A stretch of 64,000 nucleotides of DNA. Origin: Pedobacter gandavensis. GTDB taxonomy: Bacteria > Bacteroidota > Bacteroidia > Sphingobacteriales > Sphingobacteriaceae. Shown one piece after another: positions 43,111-51,751 of this stretch. The notes beneath the pieces were generated by a model. It did no database searches and was not told where the DNA came from. It saw only the letters and a program-made list of their open reading frames with translations. The position numbers were made by a program, and so were the translations under genes. How positions within the stretch are numbered: position 1 is the stretch's first letter; the number at the start of each line of letters is the position of its first letter. The DNA is taken from NCBI RefSeq assembly GCF_014172405.1, contig NZ_WNXC01000008.1, positions 1 to 64,000 of the forward strand. The letters run 5' to 3'.

Positions 43111-44923
43111 TAAATGTTTGTAACTCGATCAGTTTATTATAAAGACCTTTTTGTTGTATTAATTCCTGATGACTACCGCGTTCAACAATAGCGCCTTTGT
43201 CAATCACAACAATAAGATCAGCATTCTGAATGGTACTCAATCTGTGTGCAATGACGATAGATGTTCTATTTTTCAGTAGTTTGTTGAGCGCATCCTGAAC
43301 CAGTCTTTCGGATTCGGTATCCAGTGCAGAAGTTGCCTCGTCCAATAACATGATTGGTGGATTTGCCAATACGGCTCTGGCAATACAAATACGTTGTCGC
43401 TGTCCACCAGAAAGACGGCCACCTCTATCTCCAACAAAGGTCTGGTAACCATCTGCTGTTTGGACGATGAACTCATGTGCATTAGCAATTTTAGCCGCAT
43501 GAACTACTTCAGCCTCTGAAGCCTCCGGATTTGCAAAAGCGATGTTATTAAATATGGTATCATTAAAGAGAAAGGATTCCTGATTAACTATACCCATTTT
43601 AGCGCGAATGCTCTCCACAGTCAGGTCAGTATAGTTTATCCCATCTATTTTGATTACACCGGATTTGGGGTCATGAAATCTTGGAATCAGATCCATCAAG
43701 GTACTTTTTCCACCTCCGGAAGGTCCTACCAGAGCAACAGTCTTTCCTTTAGGAATTTCTAAAGTAATGTCTTTTAATACCGGCGTCTCTTTGTAACTAA
43801 AGCTTACCCTTTCAAAAGAAACTGAATGATTGAATTCTTTTAGTTCAATAGCGCCTGGTTTATTAACCATTTCTGGTTTGGTATCAATCAGGGCCAATAC
43901 TCTTTCTCCAGCAGAAATCCCGGAATGAATTCCGCTAAAGGAATCACTGATGGCTTTTACCGGCTGCATAACCTGTGAAAACACGGCGATATACATGATG
44001 AAATCTGAAGCGGTAAACTCCTTACTTCCACTAATGACCAATCCGCCACCATATAATACGATAATGACCACGACCATAATTCCAAGCGTTTGGGAGACAG
44101 GTGAGGCGAGCTGTTGCCTTCTAACCATTTTTCTATTCAGGTTAGAATAGAATTGATTTTCAGCATCGAATTTATCTTTGATTCTTTCAGTTGAGTTAAA
44201 AGCTTTTATGATTTTGATTCCGCTTAAAGCCTCATCAAGGAAACCGATCATTTTTGCGAATGACTCATGCGCAGCAGTAGCCTGTTCTTTAAGACGTTTA
44301 ACAATTCTACTGATAATAAAGCCTGATACAGGGATCACCAGCAATGAAAATAAAGTTAGTTTAACCGATATGCTAAATAACACAAAAACGTAGAAAAGTA
44401 ATTGTACCGGTTCTTTAAAAACAACCTGCAAGGTATTGGTAACCGTGAATTGGACCACTTGGACATCCGAAGAAACCTTTGAGATAATATCCCCCTTTTT
44501 CTCGTTGTTGAAAAAACCGATATGAAGGTTCATCACATTGCTGAATACCGTTCTTCGGAGATTCAGTAAAGTATGAACCCTAAGGTCTTCCATGAAACGC
44601 TGGGACAAATACCTGAAGAAATTGGCAAGTACCACGGAGACAAAAATTACGGCACATACGATTTTTAAAGCTTCCGGCTTTCCAAGAGTGATGACGGTTT
44701 GGTTGATGTAATTTTTAAATTGCGCAAGCAAGTCCCATTGTCCTGCAACCTTCATAACTCCTGTAGAGGCATTCTTGTCAAAAAAAAGCGTGTCTAGCAG
44801 TGGGGCTAGGAGGGTGAAGTTAAAGGTGTTAAAAAATATAGCCAGTAGTGTAGCAATAACATATGGGATGGCGAACTTTTCTATAGGTTTCGCAAATGAC
44901 AGTAATCTAAAGTAAGTCTTCAT
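43103..44923 (-). CDS. ABC transporter, MsbA-like lipid/glycolipid flippase
   Basis: A 606-residue fused permease and ATPase with a six-helix exporter domain (about 1-330). The ATPase has Walker A GPSGGGKST (about 394-402), signature LSGGQRQR (about 502-509), Walker B IMLLDEATS (about 520-528) and IAHRLST. The location among glycosyltransferases suggests flipping of a lipid-linked core or lipooligosaccharide, as MsbA does for lipid A. It is the centre of a minus-strand operon: GT2 (44955-45752), this gene, then WbsX-like. A paralogue lies at 2894-4642. Confidence 0.9.
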   Translation of the reverse strand: MKTYFRLLSFAKPIEKFAIPYVIATLLAIFFNTFNFTLLAPLLDTLFFDKNASTGVMKVAGQWDLLAQFKNYINQTVITLGKPEALKIVCAVIFVSVVLANFFRYLSQRFMEDLRVHTLLNLRRTVFSNVMNLHIGFFNNEKKGDIISKVSSDVQVVQFTVTNTLQVVFKEPVQLLFYVFVLFSISVKLTLFSLLVIPVSGFIISRIVKRLKEQATAAHESFAKMIGFLDEALSGIKIIKAFNSTERIKDKFDAENQFYSNLNRKMVRRQQLASPVSQTLGIMVVVIIVLYGGGLVISGSKEFTASDFIMYIAVFSQVMQPVKAISDSFSGIHSGISAGERVLALIDTKPEMVNKPGAIELKEFNHSVSFERVSFSYKETPVLKDITLEIPKGKTVALVGPSGGGKSTLMDLIPRFHDPKSGVIKIDGINYTDLTVESIRAKMGIVNQESFLFNDTIFNNIAFANPEASEAEVVHAAKIANAHEFIVQTADGYQTFVGDRGGRLSGGQRQRICIARAVLANPPIMLLDEATSALDTESERLVQDALNKLLKNRTSIVIAHRLSTIQNADLIVVIDKGAIVERGSHQELIQQKGLYNKLIELQTFND

Positions 44924-44954
44924 TTATAAATTTAAATAAAAGGTGTAATCAACA

Positions 44955-45752
44955 TTATACTTGCGCATAGCCGTCATTGTTAGTGGTTGATTTTTCAGCT
45001 AGTGTTTTTCGGTAAATAATATCATTGGGAACGGTATTGGCTCTGGAATTTATTTTGTGAAATATATGGAAAGCAAGGGCTGCCATTTTCAAACGCTTTC
45101 TTTTGATTCCTGCGTGTAATAAACGTGCTCCAAACTCATAGTCTTCACCTCCCCAGCCTTCGAAACTGTTATAATAACCATTAACAGCAATATAATCTTT
45201 TTTCCAGAAGGCTAGATTACACCCTTTAATATGAAATGGATTTGATGGATCTAATACAAAGATGCCACTTAGAAGGGGAAATCTTAAAGCATTGAATTTG
45301 CTGTATAACCCAGAGGAGAATATCGAAAAGTTGATGTCTTTGCTCGCTAAGATCTCCTGAGATTTTTCTTCTGTAATCATAGCCCTGCTGCCCTGAACAA
45401 AATATCCCGGCTGCGCAGCTTTCAGGTGGTCTTCAATAAATTTAGGATGAATAATGATATCTCCGTCAATTTCTATAATGTACTCTGAATCGATGTTTTT
45501 AACAGATTTATTTAAAATCAAGCTTTTTCTGAATCCTTTATCTTCATGCCAAATATGCTTGATTGGAAGATTGAAACTGGTTTTGAACTTTTCTATGAGT
45601 TGTCTGGTTTCTTCTTTAGATCCGTCGTCAGCGATAATGATCTCATCTGGCATTCTTGTTTGTCTGACTACACTGGCCAAAACCAGTTCCAGTGCTTCCG
45701 GCCAGTTATAAGTAGAAATTAATAAAGCAACGGATATGGATTTATTTTGCAT
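44955..45752 (-). CDS. Family 2 glycosyltransferase with galactosyltransferase-like C-terminus
   Basis: A 265-residue GT-A enzyme. The N-terminal half has VALLISTYNWPEALELVLASVVRQTRMPDEIIIADDGSKEETRQLI (8-53) and the DGD metal motif in YIIEIDGDIIIH (about 90-101). The C-terminal half carries GCNLAFWKKDYIAVNGYYNSFEGWGGEDYEFGARLLHAG, typical of the chondroitin-polymerase/galactosyltransferase type (glyco_transf_7C). It is 31 nt before the ABC transporter gene, and both appear to be one transcript. Confidence 0.9.
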   Translation of the reverse strand: MQNKSISVALLISTYNWPEALELVLASVVRQTRMPDEIIIADDGSKEETRQLIEKFKTSFNLPIKHIWHEDKGFRKSLILNKSVKNIDSEYIIEIDGDIIIHPKFIEDHLKAAQPGYFVQGSRAMITEEKSQEILASKDINFSIFSSGLYSKFNALRFPLLSGIFVLDPSNPFHIKGCNLAFWKKDYIAVNGYYNSFEGWGGEDYEFGARLLHAGIKRKRLKMAALAFHIFHKINSRANTVPNDIIYRKTLAEKSTTNNDGYAQV

Positions 45753-45890
45753 TCAAATATTGATTCTATAACTAATCTGCAAAAATACATGATTTAATTG
45801 TTTAATATAAAAGTTTTTATTTGGCAGGATGCTCCTGATTTATGGTTGTTGGAAAGCAGTCCTAAGGGAGATTTAATTTCATGTAATCTT

Positions 45891-45920
45891 TTGTTAAGGA
45901 ATTAATATTCTGCTTATTTG
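45891..45920 (+). promoter_or_regulatory. Promoter of meaB
   Basis: TTG at 45891-45893, a 19-nt spacer and CTTATTTG at 45913-45920 (one mismatch) fit the consensus; the start would be near 45926, 12 nt before the ATG at 45938. Confidence 0.5.
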
Positions 45921-45937
45921 CATCAAAAAAATAACAA

Positions 45938-46828
45938 ATGAAAACCATAAGCCAATTCTTATCTGGGATTAAGAAGGGCGATTTCCTTTCTTTAGCCCGG
46001 GTATTAACCATGGTGGAAAATGATCTTGAGGGAAGTAAGGAATTGTTGAGCATCATTCAAAGTAATGTGAGCACACCTGTCTTGGGCATCACCGGACCTC
46101 CTGGTGCAGGGAAAAGCACTTTGGTAAATGCTTTAATCGATAAGCTTGTCCTTCAAGGGAAGAAAGTCGCGGTATTAGCAGTAGATCCAACTTCCCCTTT
46201 TAATTTAGGCTCATTGTTAGGTGATAGGATCAGGATGTCCGCTCATTTTAATAAGCCAGGTGTTTTTATACGATCAGTAGCAACGCGGGGCTCTGTGGGT
46301 GGCTTGTCTGCCAGGATTATTGAGATGGTGGATGTTTTGAGGGCTTCGGATTTTGACTACGTAATTGTGGAGACGGTTGGCGTTGGCCAGTCTGAAATAG
46401 AAATAGCTGGGTTAGCTGATTTAACAATTGTTGTTTTAGTGCCAGAGGCCGGAGATGAAATCCAGCACATAAAATCAGGCTTGATGGAAATCGGAGATGC
46501 CTTTGTGGTCAATAAAGCGGATCGGGAAGGTGCTTCAGGTTTTGCTAATAATCTAACGAAAATGCTGCGTCAGCGTAAACCTGTTATTCCTGTATTTAAG
46601 ACTGTAGCAGATAAAGCTGAAGGGATTGATGAGCTCTTAAGTTGGATAAATGCGGCCGGACAGGGAGATCATTCCAGGAAAATATTTCTATATACAGAAA
46701 AGGCTTTCAGGCTGATTCAGGAGCATAGAATGCGGAATGTAGGAAAGGTTGAACTTCAGCAAAGAATCGCTGAAGCTTTTAGTTCAGATGACTTCAATTT
46801 GTATCGGTTTGTTAGCCAATATGATTAA
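45938..46828 (+). CDS. meaB: Methylmalonyl-CoA mutase-associated GTPase MeaB (ArgK family)
   Basis: A 296-residue G-protein chaperone that protects and reactivates adenosylcobalamin-dependent methylmalonyl-CoA mutase. P-loop GPPGAGKSTLVNALID (about 51-66), the switch region PTSPFNLGSLLGDRIRM, ETVGVGQSEIEIAGLAD and NKADREG (G4) are all present. No mutase gene is nearby. It lies inside the glycan cluster, which looks accidental; no functional link is claimed. Confidence 0.95.
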   Translation: MKTISQFLSGIKKGDFLSLARVLTMVENDLEGSKELLSIIQSNVSTPVLGITGPPGAGKSTLVNALIDKLVLQGKKVAVLAVDPTSPFNLGSLLGDRIRMSAHFNKPGVFIRSVATRGSVGGLSARIIEMVDVLRASDFDYVIVETVGVGQSEIEIAGLADLTIVVLVPEAGDEIQHIKSGLMEIGDAFVVNKADREGASGFANNLTKMLRQRKPVIPVFKTVADKAEGIDELLSWINAAGQGDHSRKIFLYTEKAFRLIQEHRMRNVGKVELQQRIAEAFSSDDFNLYRFVSQYD

Positions 46829-46834
46829 CTCGGA

Positions 46835-47710
46835 TTATTTGATCCTTTTATAGTTTTTGTATTCCATTAGGCGGAGGCCGGTTAGCAAGTATATCTTTTC
46901 TAGAACTCTCCTGCGGAGACTAAGTTTTTTATGTGCTTTAGTAGGGTCAAAATCAAATTTCCAGTTGACCGTATTTATGCGGTTCTGCATAACCGCAGGG
47001 TGTGTGCCTGTGAAATGAATTAATCGATCTGCATTTCCATAATCAAAAGAAGCGGTTTCCGGAATCACTTCTGTTGTTGCATTTTCATCATAGAAAGTAT
47101 TGAAATTCTGTTTTTTTCTCAGCAGGCCAAAAGGTGGTTTTACCCAGCCATAATGATTGATGTAGGCATCTATTAGTTTGACTTTTATCTTCCTTCCATC
47201 AATGCGAAATCCCTGTGCATCTCTATAAGATTGTACTGAGAGATTTCTTCTGACAATCCGAACTTCTCTTCTATACCATCTTCTGGATTCTGCGATGTAA
47301 TCATATGACCCATAAAAGTGGCGGTAATTAAATAAAAGACCTTCTATCTGTTTGTTTTGCAGATTGTCTTCCATTTCTTTCCGGATCAGGGGTAAATCAT
47401 CCTCATGGACACATTCGTCACCCTGAATGTAAAATGCCCAATCTACATCCTTAGAGATGGCTGCGAATGCTTTGTCAGTTTCTAAGGCGAAAACGCGTCC
47501 ACCCGCCCTCAGGTTGTCGTCCCAGACGGTATCGATGATTTTTATTTTTGGAGATTTTATTTCTTCTATGAGCCTTCTTGTACCGTCTTCACAGTTCCCA
47601 ACGGCAACAACAAATTCATCGCAAATAGGAAGGATTGAGTTAATGGCTTCTACTATTGTATAGTCATTAATCACTGCATTTCTAATAAATGTAAAACCGG
47701 CAACTTTCAT
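46835..47710 (-). CDS. Glycosyltransferase-like protein (GT2/GT-A type)
   Basis: A 291-residue GT-A protein with a short N-terminal motif KVAGFTFIRNAVINDYTIVEAINSILPICDEFVVAVGNCEDGTRRLIEEI (2-52). A modified metal motif occurs in WAFYIQGDECVHEDDL (about 91-106), where QGDE replaces the usual DxD. It also has basic patches such as RRWYRREVRIVRRNL. It would process a surface glycan. It converges with meaB, with 6 nt between. Confidence 0.82.
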   Translation of the reverse strand: MKVAGFTFIRNAVINDYTIVEAINSILPICDEFVVAVGNCEDGTRRLIEEIKSPKIKIIDTVWDDNLRAGGRVFALETDKAFAAISKDVDWAFYIQGDECVHEDDLPLIRKEMEDNLQNKQIEGLLFNYRHFYGSYDYIAESRRWYRREVRIVRRNLSVQSYRDAQGFRIDGRKIKVKLIDAYINHYGWVKPPFGLLRKKQNFNTFYDENATTEVIPETASFDYGNADRLIHFTGTHPAVMQNRINTVNWKFDFDPTKAHKKLSLRRRVLEKIYLLTGLRLMEYKNYKRIK

Positions 47711-47776
47711 AGTTTCTTTTATGATCTTCTAATAGGACAAAGGTAATATAATTCCTGGGAAGGTGTTTTCAGGAAT

Positions 47777-48439
47777 TTAACCCTGTTTCGGGCGAAGAAC
47801 GGGCTTCGTTAACTGCATTTTTTTCCAATGTTCTCCATCCTTATATAAGGAGAATTTACTAAACAGATATTTAAATTTCAGATGACCATCATAGTCTACA
47901 CCAAGTGTTCTGTACTTTATGGTGGGGTCTTCTTTTAATGATTCAATAATGGCTTTTGTATATACAGTAGGGCCAGTCATCTGATGTACATCATGAGGAT
48001 AAGTATCATGATCAATGTTTTCGCAAACGAGGTCAATGGTTTTTTGAAGGAAGGGATGGCCTGGTTCAAATATTAATGCCCATTGTACATATAGTGAGGG
48101 ATTCTTTTCGCGCGAAATGATGGCAGCGTCATCAGGTTTGATAAAATCATCCAGCTTTCCATTGATGGCGCTGTCGATGTCTATATAGACCCCGCCTTTT
48201 TTTAATAAAACCGCATATCGAAAGAAGTCTGCCTTAGCAGCACCTATATTTAATCGATGATACTTCTGAAGTAGATCCTGCCCAAACTCCTTCAAAAGGA
48301 AGTTTTCTATTCTTTGATCATCATAGAACTCATAAAGATATTCAGGGTTCTTCTTTCTAAATCTTGCAATATGCCATCGGGTTAATAGCGGTAATTTTGA
48401 AGATTTGAAGGTTTGATGTATAATTTTCGGAATTGCCAT
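47777..48439 (-). CDS. GT32-like (Gly_transf_sug) glycosyltransferase
   Basis: A 220-residue enzyme with IPKIIHQTFKSSKLPLLTRWHIARFRKKNPEY (3-34), the core KADFFRYAVLLKKGGVYIDIDSAING (about 65-90) with the DIDS metal motif, and MTGPTVYTKAI. It fits the DXD capsule/OCH1-like family. The start is ATG at 48439. A longer frame to the TTG at 48526 is unlikely because a -7 element (TACATTTG) sits between. It closes the glycan cluster on the left-reading strand. Confidence 0.88.
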   Translation of the reverse strand: MAIPKIIHQTFKSSKLPLLTRWHIARFRKKNPEYLYEFYDDQRIENFLLKEFGQDLLQKYHRLNIGAAKADFFRYAVLLKKGGVYIDIDSAINGKLDDFIKPDDAAIISREKNPSLYVQWALIFEPGHPFLQKTIDLVCENIDHDTYPHDVHQMTGPTVYTKAIIESLKEDPTIKYRTLGVDYDGHLKFKYLFSKFSLYKDGEHWKKMQLTKPVLRPKQG

Positions 48440-48484
48440 GAATTTGCTGGATGAGGGTTGGACAGCTGGTTTTGCTTTGAAAAG

Positions 48485-48492
48485 CAAATGTA
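48485..48492 (-). promoter_or_regulatory. -7 element of the GT32-like gene
   Basis: TACATTTG on the minus strand matches TAnnTTTG; the start would be near 48480, about 40 nt before the ATG at 48439. It decides the start. Confidence 0.5.
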
Positions 48493-48831
48493 GGGAATTG
48501 TATTGAAAAAAGGACTTGGACAGCAAGTAGGGACAGGACAGTTTTTGTCAAAACTGGAGCGTTTTATGCCATTAATTTTAAAGTGGTGTGTTTTTTACAC
48601 TTTGTCCTTATTTTTAGGGATAAAGACGTTTTTTGTGTGGTTAAAGTTGTTTATTTCGTTGTTTTACAGCGTGTTTAATTTTTTTAAAACAAAACGATCT
48701 GCTCATTTGTATATTCTTATTTGGAAAAACATCAGGTTATAGCAGCTTTAGATTTACCCGATTAGTCATGTCTGGAAACTTTGGAACGGAGTTTGTATAT
48801 CTATTGTGGGAATTTAAAAAATTGTTTAGTT
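48493..48831. other. Gene-free region between the glycan cluster and ompA
   Basis: About 340 bases, AT-rich and T-biased on the plus strand. A 79-codon frame from a TTG at 48503 encodes only a hydrophobic, low-complexity protein and is not called. No RNA gene or strong hairpin was recognised. It is probably the divergent promoter region plus a long upstream region of the highly expressed ompA. Confidence 0.4.
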
Positions 48832-48862
48832 TTGCTACGCAAAAAATTATACAATTAATTTG
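48832..48862 (+). promoter_or_regulatory. Promoter of the OmpA-family gene
   Basis: TTTTG (TTG at 48832-48834), a 20-nt spacer and TTAATTTG (48855-48862, one mismatch) point toward the ATG at 48885, with a start near 48868. Confidence 0.55.
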
Positions 48863-48884
48863 TTTAACCTTAAAAAAGAAAATT

Positions 48885-50210
48885 ATGAATTATTCTACTT
48901 TAAAAAAGGGTGTTGCAGTCTCTTTCGTAGCATTAATGGGAGCGACGACTCTTGCTAATGCACAAGATGCTCCAGCTACTTCTTCTTCAGCCAAGGTATT
49001 TGGTGGAAGATCTCAGTACAGATCATGGTCTATTGGTGTTAACGGTGGTGTTTTATCTCCATTCTTAGCTATCGGTGGTACTAATGATTTTAACCGTGCT
49101 GATGTAAACTTAGGTTACGGTTTATCTGTAAGAAAACAACTAGGTCATGCATTCGGTTTAGAAGGTAACATTTTCCGCGGAAAAGTTTCTGGTACAAACA
49201 AACAAGTTGCAGGTGCTTTACCTTCGAACATCAAAGGTTTCGAAACTGAAATGCAATATGCTGTTGACTTAAGAGGTGTTGTTAACGTTGCAACTGTAGA
49301 TTTCTTACGTCGTGAGAACTCAGTAAACTTCTTCGTAACTGCTGGTTACGGTTTAGTTGCTTACAACCCAATCGTTGACGGTCAAGACAACAAAGGTAAA
49401 TTCGGTAAAGACGGTGATAAAGACTTCGTAAAAGAAGCTTATATCCCAGTTGGAGCTGGTGTTAAATTTAAAGTATCTGACCGTGTGTCATTTAACTTAG
49501 GTTACACTATGCACTTCATCGATGGTGATAATTTTGACGGAGTATATGCTAAAGCAACTACTAAAGATAAATTCTCTTACGGATATGCAGGTCTAGAATT
49601 CTCTCTAGGTTCTAAATCTAAACCAAACCTTGACTGGGTTAACCCATTAGCGTTAATGTATGATGAATTGAAAGATCCTTCATTACGTCAAGAAGTTGAA
49701 GCTTTAAAAACTCGTGTATCTAACGTTGAAAAATCTGTTGAAGATTTGAAAAAAGATTCTGATGGTGACGGTGTTGCTGATCAATTCGATAAATGTCCAG
49801 GTACTCCAGCAGGAGTTGCAGTTGACGGTTCAGGCTGTCCTCTACCTAAAGTAGAAGTTGCTGTAGTTGATGCTAGCAATGTAACTGGTTTCGAAAGAAT
49901 CCAATTTGAATTTAACTCTTCAGTTCTTAAAACTGATTCATACCCTACTTTAGATAAATTATCTTCTGTATTGCGTGATGGTGGTGGTAAAGTAACTGTT
50001 AACGGTTATGCTTCAAGCGAAGGTACTGCTGCTTACAACTTAAAATTATCTAAAGATAGAGCTAACTCTGTAAAAACTTACTTAGTTAACTCTGGTGTTA
50101 GTGCTAAACAAGTTGTTACTAAAGGTCATGGTGAAGCAAATCCAATCGCTTCTAACGATACTGAAGAAGGTCGTATCCAAAACCGTCGTGTAGAAACTGC
50201 TAGAGACTAA
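48885..50210 (+). CDS. OmpA-family outer-membrane protein
   Basis: A 441-residue protein. The signal peptide (MNYSTLKKGVAVSFVALMGATTLANAQ) is followed by a beta-barrel domain (about 35-275) and a linker with a calcium-binding TSP3 repeat (DSDGDGVADQFDKCPGTP, about 295-312). The C-terminal OmpA domain (about 340-441, IQFEFNSSVLKTDSYPTLDKL, LSKDRANSVKTYL, GHGEANPIASND) binds peptidoglycan. The start is ATG 48885 from the signal peptide; a longer frame begins at 48768 without one. Codon use is strongly biased to a few codons (GGT, TTA, AAC, CGT), typical of a very abundant protein. A terminator follows. Confidence 0.94.
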   Translation: MNYSTLKKGVAVSFVALMGATTLANAQDAPATSSSAKVFGGRSQYRSWSIGVNGGVLSPFLAIGGTNDFNRADVNLGYGLSVRKQLGHAFGLEGNIFRGKVSGTNKQVAGALPSNIKGFETEMQYAVDLRGVVNVATVDFLRRENSVNFFVTAGYGLVAYNPIVDGQDNKGKFGKDGDKDFVKEAYIPVGAGVKFKVSDRVSFNLGYTMHFIDGDNFDGVYAKATTKDKFSYGYAGLEFSLGSKSKPNLDWVNPLALMYDELKDPSLRQEVEALKTRVSNVEKSVEDLKKDSDGDGVADQFDKCPGTPAGVAVDGSGCPLPKVEVAVVDASNVTGFERIQFEFNSSVLKTDSYPTLDKLSSVLRDGGGKVTVNGYASSEGTAAYNLKLSKDRANSVKTYLVNSGVSAKQVVTKGHGEANPIASNDTEEGRIQNRRVETARD

Positions 50211-50229
50211 TTATCTCCAAGTAAATATT

Positions 50230-50269
50230 AAAAAAAAGAGGGCTTCATTTTTGAAGCTCTCTTTTTTTT
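50230..50269 (+). terminator. Terminator after ompA
   Basis: AAAAAAAGAGGGCTTCA pairs with TGAAGCTCTCTTTTTTT (one G-U pair), with T-rich tail, 20 nt after the stop. Confidence 0.9.
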
Positions 50270-50289
50270 ATGCCTACATTTGTGGACGT

Positions 50290-50424
50290 ATGTATCTATT
50301 TAGAAAAAAAGATCCGAATCGACCAACCAATATCAACCTTAAAATCATGCACGTCATTAACGCCGTTGCAATTGCTGTTTTTGTAGCTGGACTGCTCTAT
50401 AAGCTGATCAGCTGGCTTTTTTAG
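50290..50424 (+). CDS. 44-residue single-pass membrane protein (possible DUF6728)
   Basis: An ATG at 50290 begins 44 codons ending in TAG at 50424. The protein starts MYLFRKKDPNRPTNINLKIM and continues with one hydrophobic helix (VINAVAIAVFVAGLLYKLIS). It lies between the ompA terminator and ridA, 22 nt before the latter's ATG, so it may share the ridA transcript. It resembles short Sphingobacteriaceae proteins of the DUF6728 type, but that is from memory only. It is easily missed because of its length. Confidence 0.75.
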   Translation: MYLFRKKDPNRPTNINLKIMHVINAVAIAVFVAGLLYKLISWLF

Positions 50425-50446
50425 AACAAAATAAACCTATATAATT

Positions 50447-50833
50447 ATGAAGCAAATATTCAATACTGACGATGCACCAGCTCCAATTGGACCTTACAGC
50501 CAGGCTGTAAAAGCAAATGGGTTCTTATTCTTATCAGGCCAGATCGCAATCAATCCACAAAATGGTGAATTAACCATGACTTCGATCGCTGAAGAAACTC
50601 ACCAGGTGATGAGAAATATTAAGGCCGTATTATTGGAAGCATCTTATACATTCGGTGATGTCATTAAAACCACTATATTCTTAACCGATATGGCTTTGTT
50701 TAATGAAGTGAACGAAGTATATGGTTCTTATTTTGATAGCAAAAGCAACTTTCCAGCACGTGAAACTGTTGCCGTGAAAGGCTTGCCTAAAGGCGTTAAC
50801 GTAGAAATTTCTATCATCGCTTCTAAAGGATAA
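50447..50833 (+). CDS. ridA: RidA family reactive-intermediate deaminase
   Basis: A 128-residue cytoplasmic enzyme that hydrolyses reactive enamine/imine intermediates. The family pattern is complete: APAPIGPYSQAVKANGFLFLSGQIAINPQNGELT (10-43), MRNIKAVLLEASYTFGDVIKTTIFLTDM (about 60-87), and YFDSKSNFPARETVAVKGLPKGVNVEISIIA, where the Arg in PARE binds the substrate carboxylate. It forms a trimer in known members. The RarD-like gene begins 3 nt after its stop. Confidence 0.96.
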   Translation: MKQIFNTDDAPAPIGPYSQAVKANGFLFLSGQIAINPQNGELTMTSIAEETHQVMRNIKAVLLEASYTFGDVIKTTIFLTDMALFNEVNEVYGSYFDSKSNFPARETVAVKGLPKGVNVEISIIASKG

Positions 50834-50836
50834 GTT

Positions 50837-51748
50837 TTGGGGAAATCTAATCTCAGGTTCTTCTTTGCTGGCATCCTATCTTTCGCTATCTGGGGTTTTT
50901 TCTCCATTCCTTTGAGAAACTTAAAGGCTTTCCCTTCGCAGGAAATTCTTTATTACAGGATCTTTACCTCCCTGGTTTTTCTATGGATCGCGATATTGGT
51001 TTTTAGGAAAAAGCAAATTAAAAAAGACCTGGATTACCTGTCCGGTTTAAGCAGAAAGGACAAACGTACGGTAGCCTTGCAAATCGCAGCCTCGACCGTC
51101 CTGCTCACCTCAAACTGGTACACTTATATTTATGCAGTAAATAATGTCAGTCTTCAATCGGCAGCCTTTGCTTATATGGTTTGCCCATTGATTACTGCGT
51201 TTGGCGGATTTGTGCTCCTTAAAGAACATTTATCGCGGTTAAAACTGATCTCCCTGGCCATTGCTTTAGGGAGTATCATCCTGCTGGCCAAGGGCTCATT
51301 TGTGGAAGTCATGTGGTCTGTGAGCATTGCCTCGCTCTATGCTTTCTACCTGATCATTCAGCGGAAAATGCAAAACCTGGATAAGCTCAATGTATTGGCC
51401 ACACAGATTGGCCTTGCCGTAATCCTGATGCTGCCTTTTTATCTTTTTCAACATGGCGGGGTTCCTGATTCTGCCTGGTTCTGGGGTAATATCATTGTGG
51501 TCGCAGTATTCTTTACCATCATCCCTCTTTTCCTCAGCCTGTATGCGCTGATCGGAATTCCTTCTTCCACCTTAGGGATCATCATTTATGTGAACCCAAT
51601 TATCGCTTTTAACGTCGCGATCTTCTATTTTAATGAACAAGTAGATTCCAATAAACTATTGGCTTATTTTCTACTGCTGGTCTCTGTTATCGTATTTAAT
51701 TGGAGCATCATTAAAGATATCCTTACCTTTAGGAAAAAAAATATTTAA
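50837..51748 (+). CDS. EamA/DMT-family permease, RarD-like
   Basis: A 303-residue inner-membrane protein with about ten hydrophobic helices. RarD-type features are present: FFFAGILSFAIWGFFSIPLRNL (helix 1), LYYRIFTSLVFLW, SNWYTYIYAVNNVSLQSAAFAYMVCPLITAFGGFVLLKEHLS (the SN-W-Y-I-A-V-N-N block), and a second-half repeat FTIIPLFLSLYALIGIPSSTLGIIIYVNPIIAF. It would move a small metabolite. The start is TTG at 50837, 3 nt after the ridA stop; no nearby ATG fits, so it is part of the ridA-recG operon. Confidence 0.88.
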   Translation: MGKSNLRFFFAGILSFAIWGFFSIPLRNLKAFPSQEILYYRIFTSLVFLWIAILVFRKKQIKKDLDYLSGLSRKDKRTVALQIAASTVLLTSNWYTYIYAVNNVSLQSAAFAYMVCPLITAFGGFVLLKEHLSRLKLISLAIALGSIILLAKGSFVEVMWSVSIASLYAFYLIIQRKMQNLDKLNVLATQIGLAVILMLPFYLFQHGGVPDSAWFWGNIIVVAVFFTIIPLFLSLYALIGIPSSTLGIIIYVNPIIAFNVAIFYFNEQVDSNKLLAYFLLLVSVIVFNWSIIKDILTFRKKNI

Positions 51749-51751
51749 CCT

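Noticed and set aside
48503..48742. 79-codon frame upstream of ompA
   Set aside because: TTG start, hydrophobic low-complexity sequence, no recognisable family, and it lies in a T-rich promoter region.
48768..48884. Upstream extension of the ompA frame
   Set aside because: The signal peptide begins at the ATG at 48885; the extension overlaps the promoter and has no family similarity.
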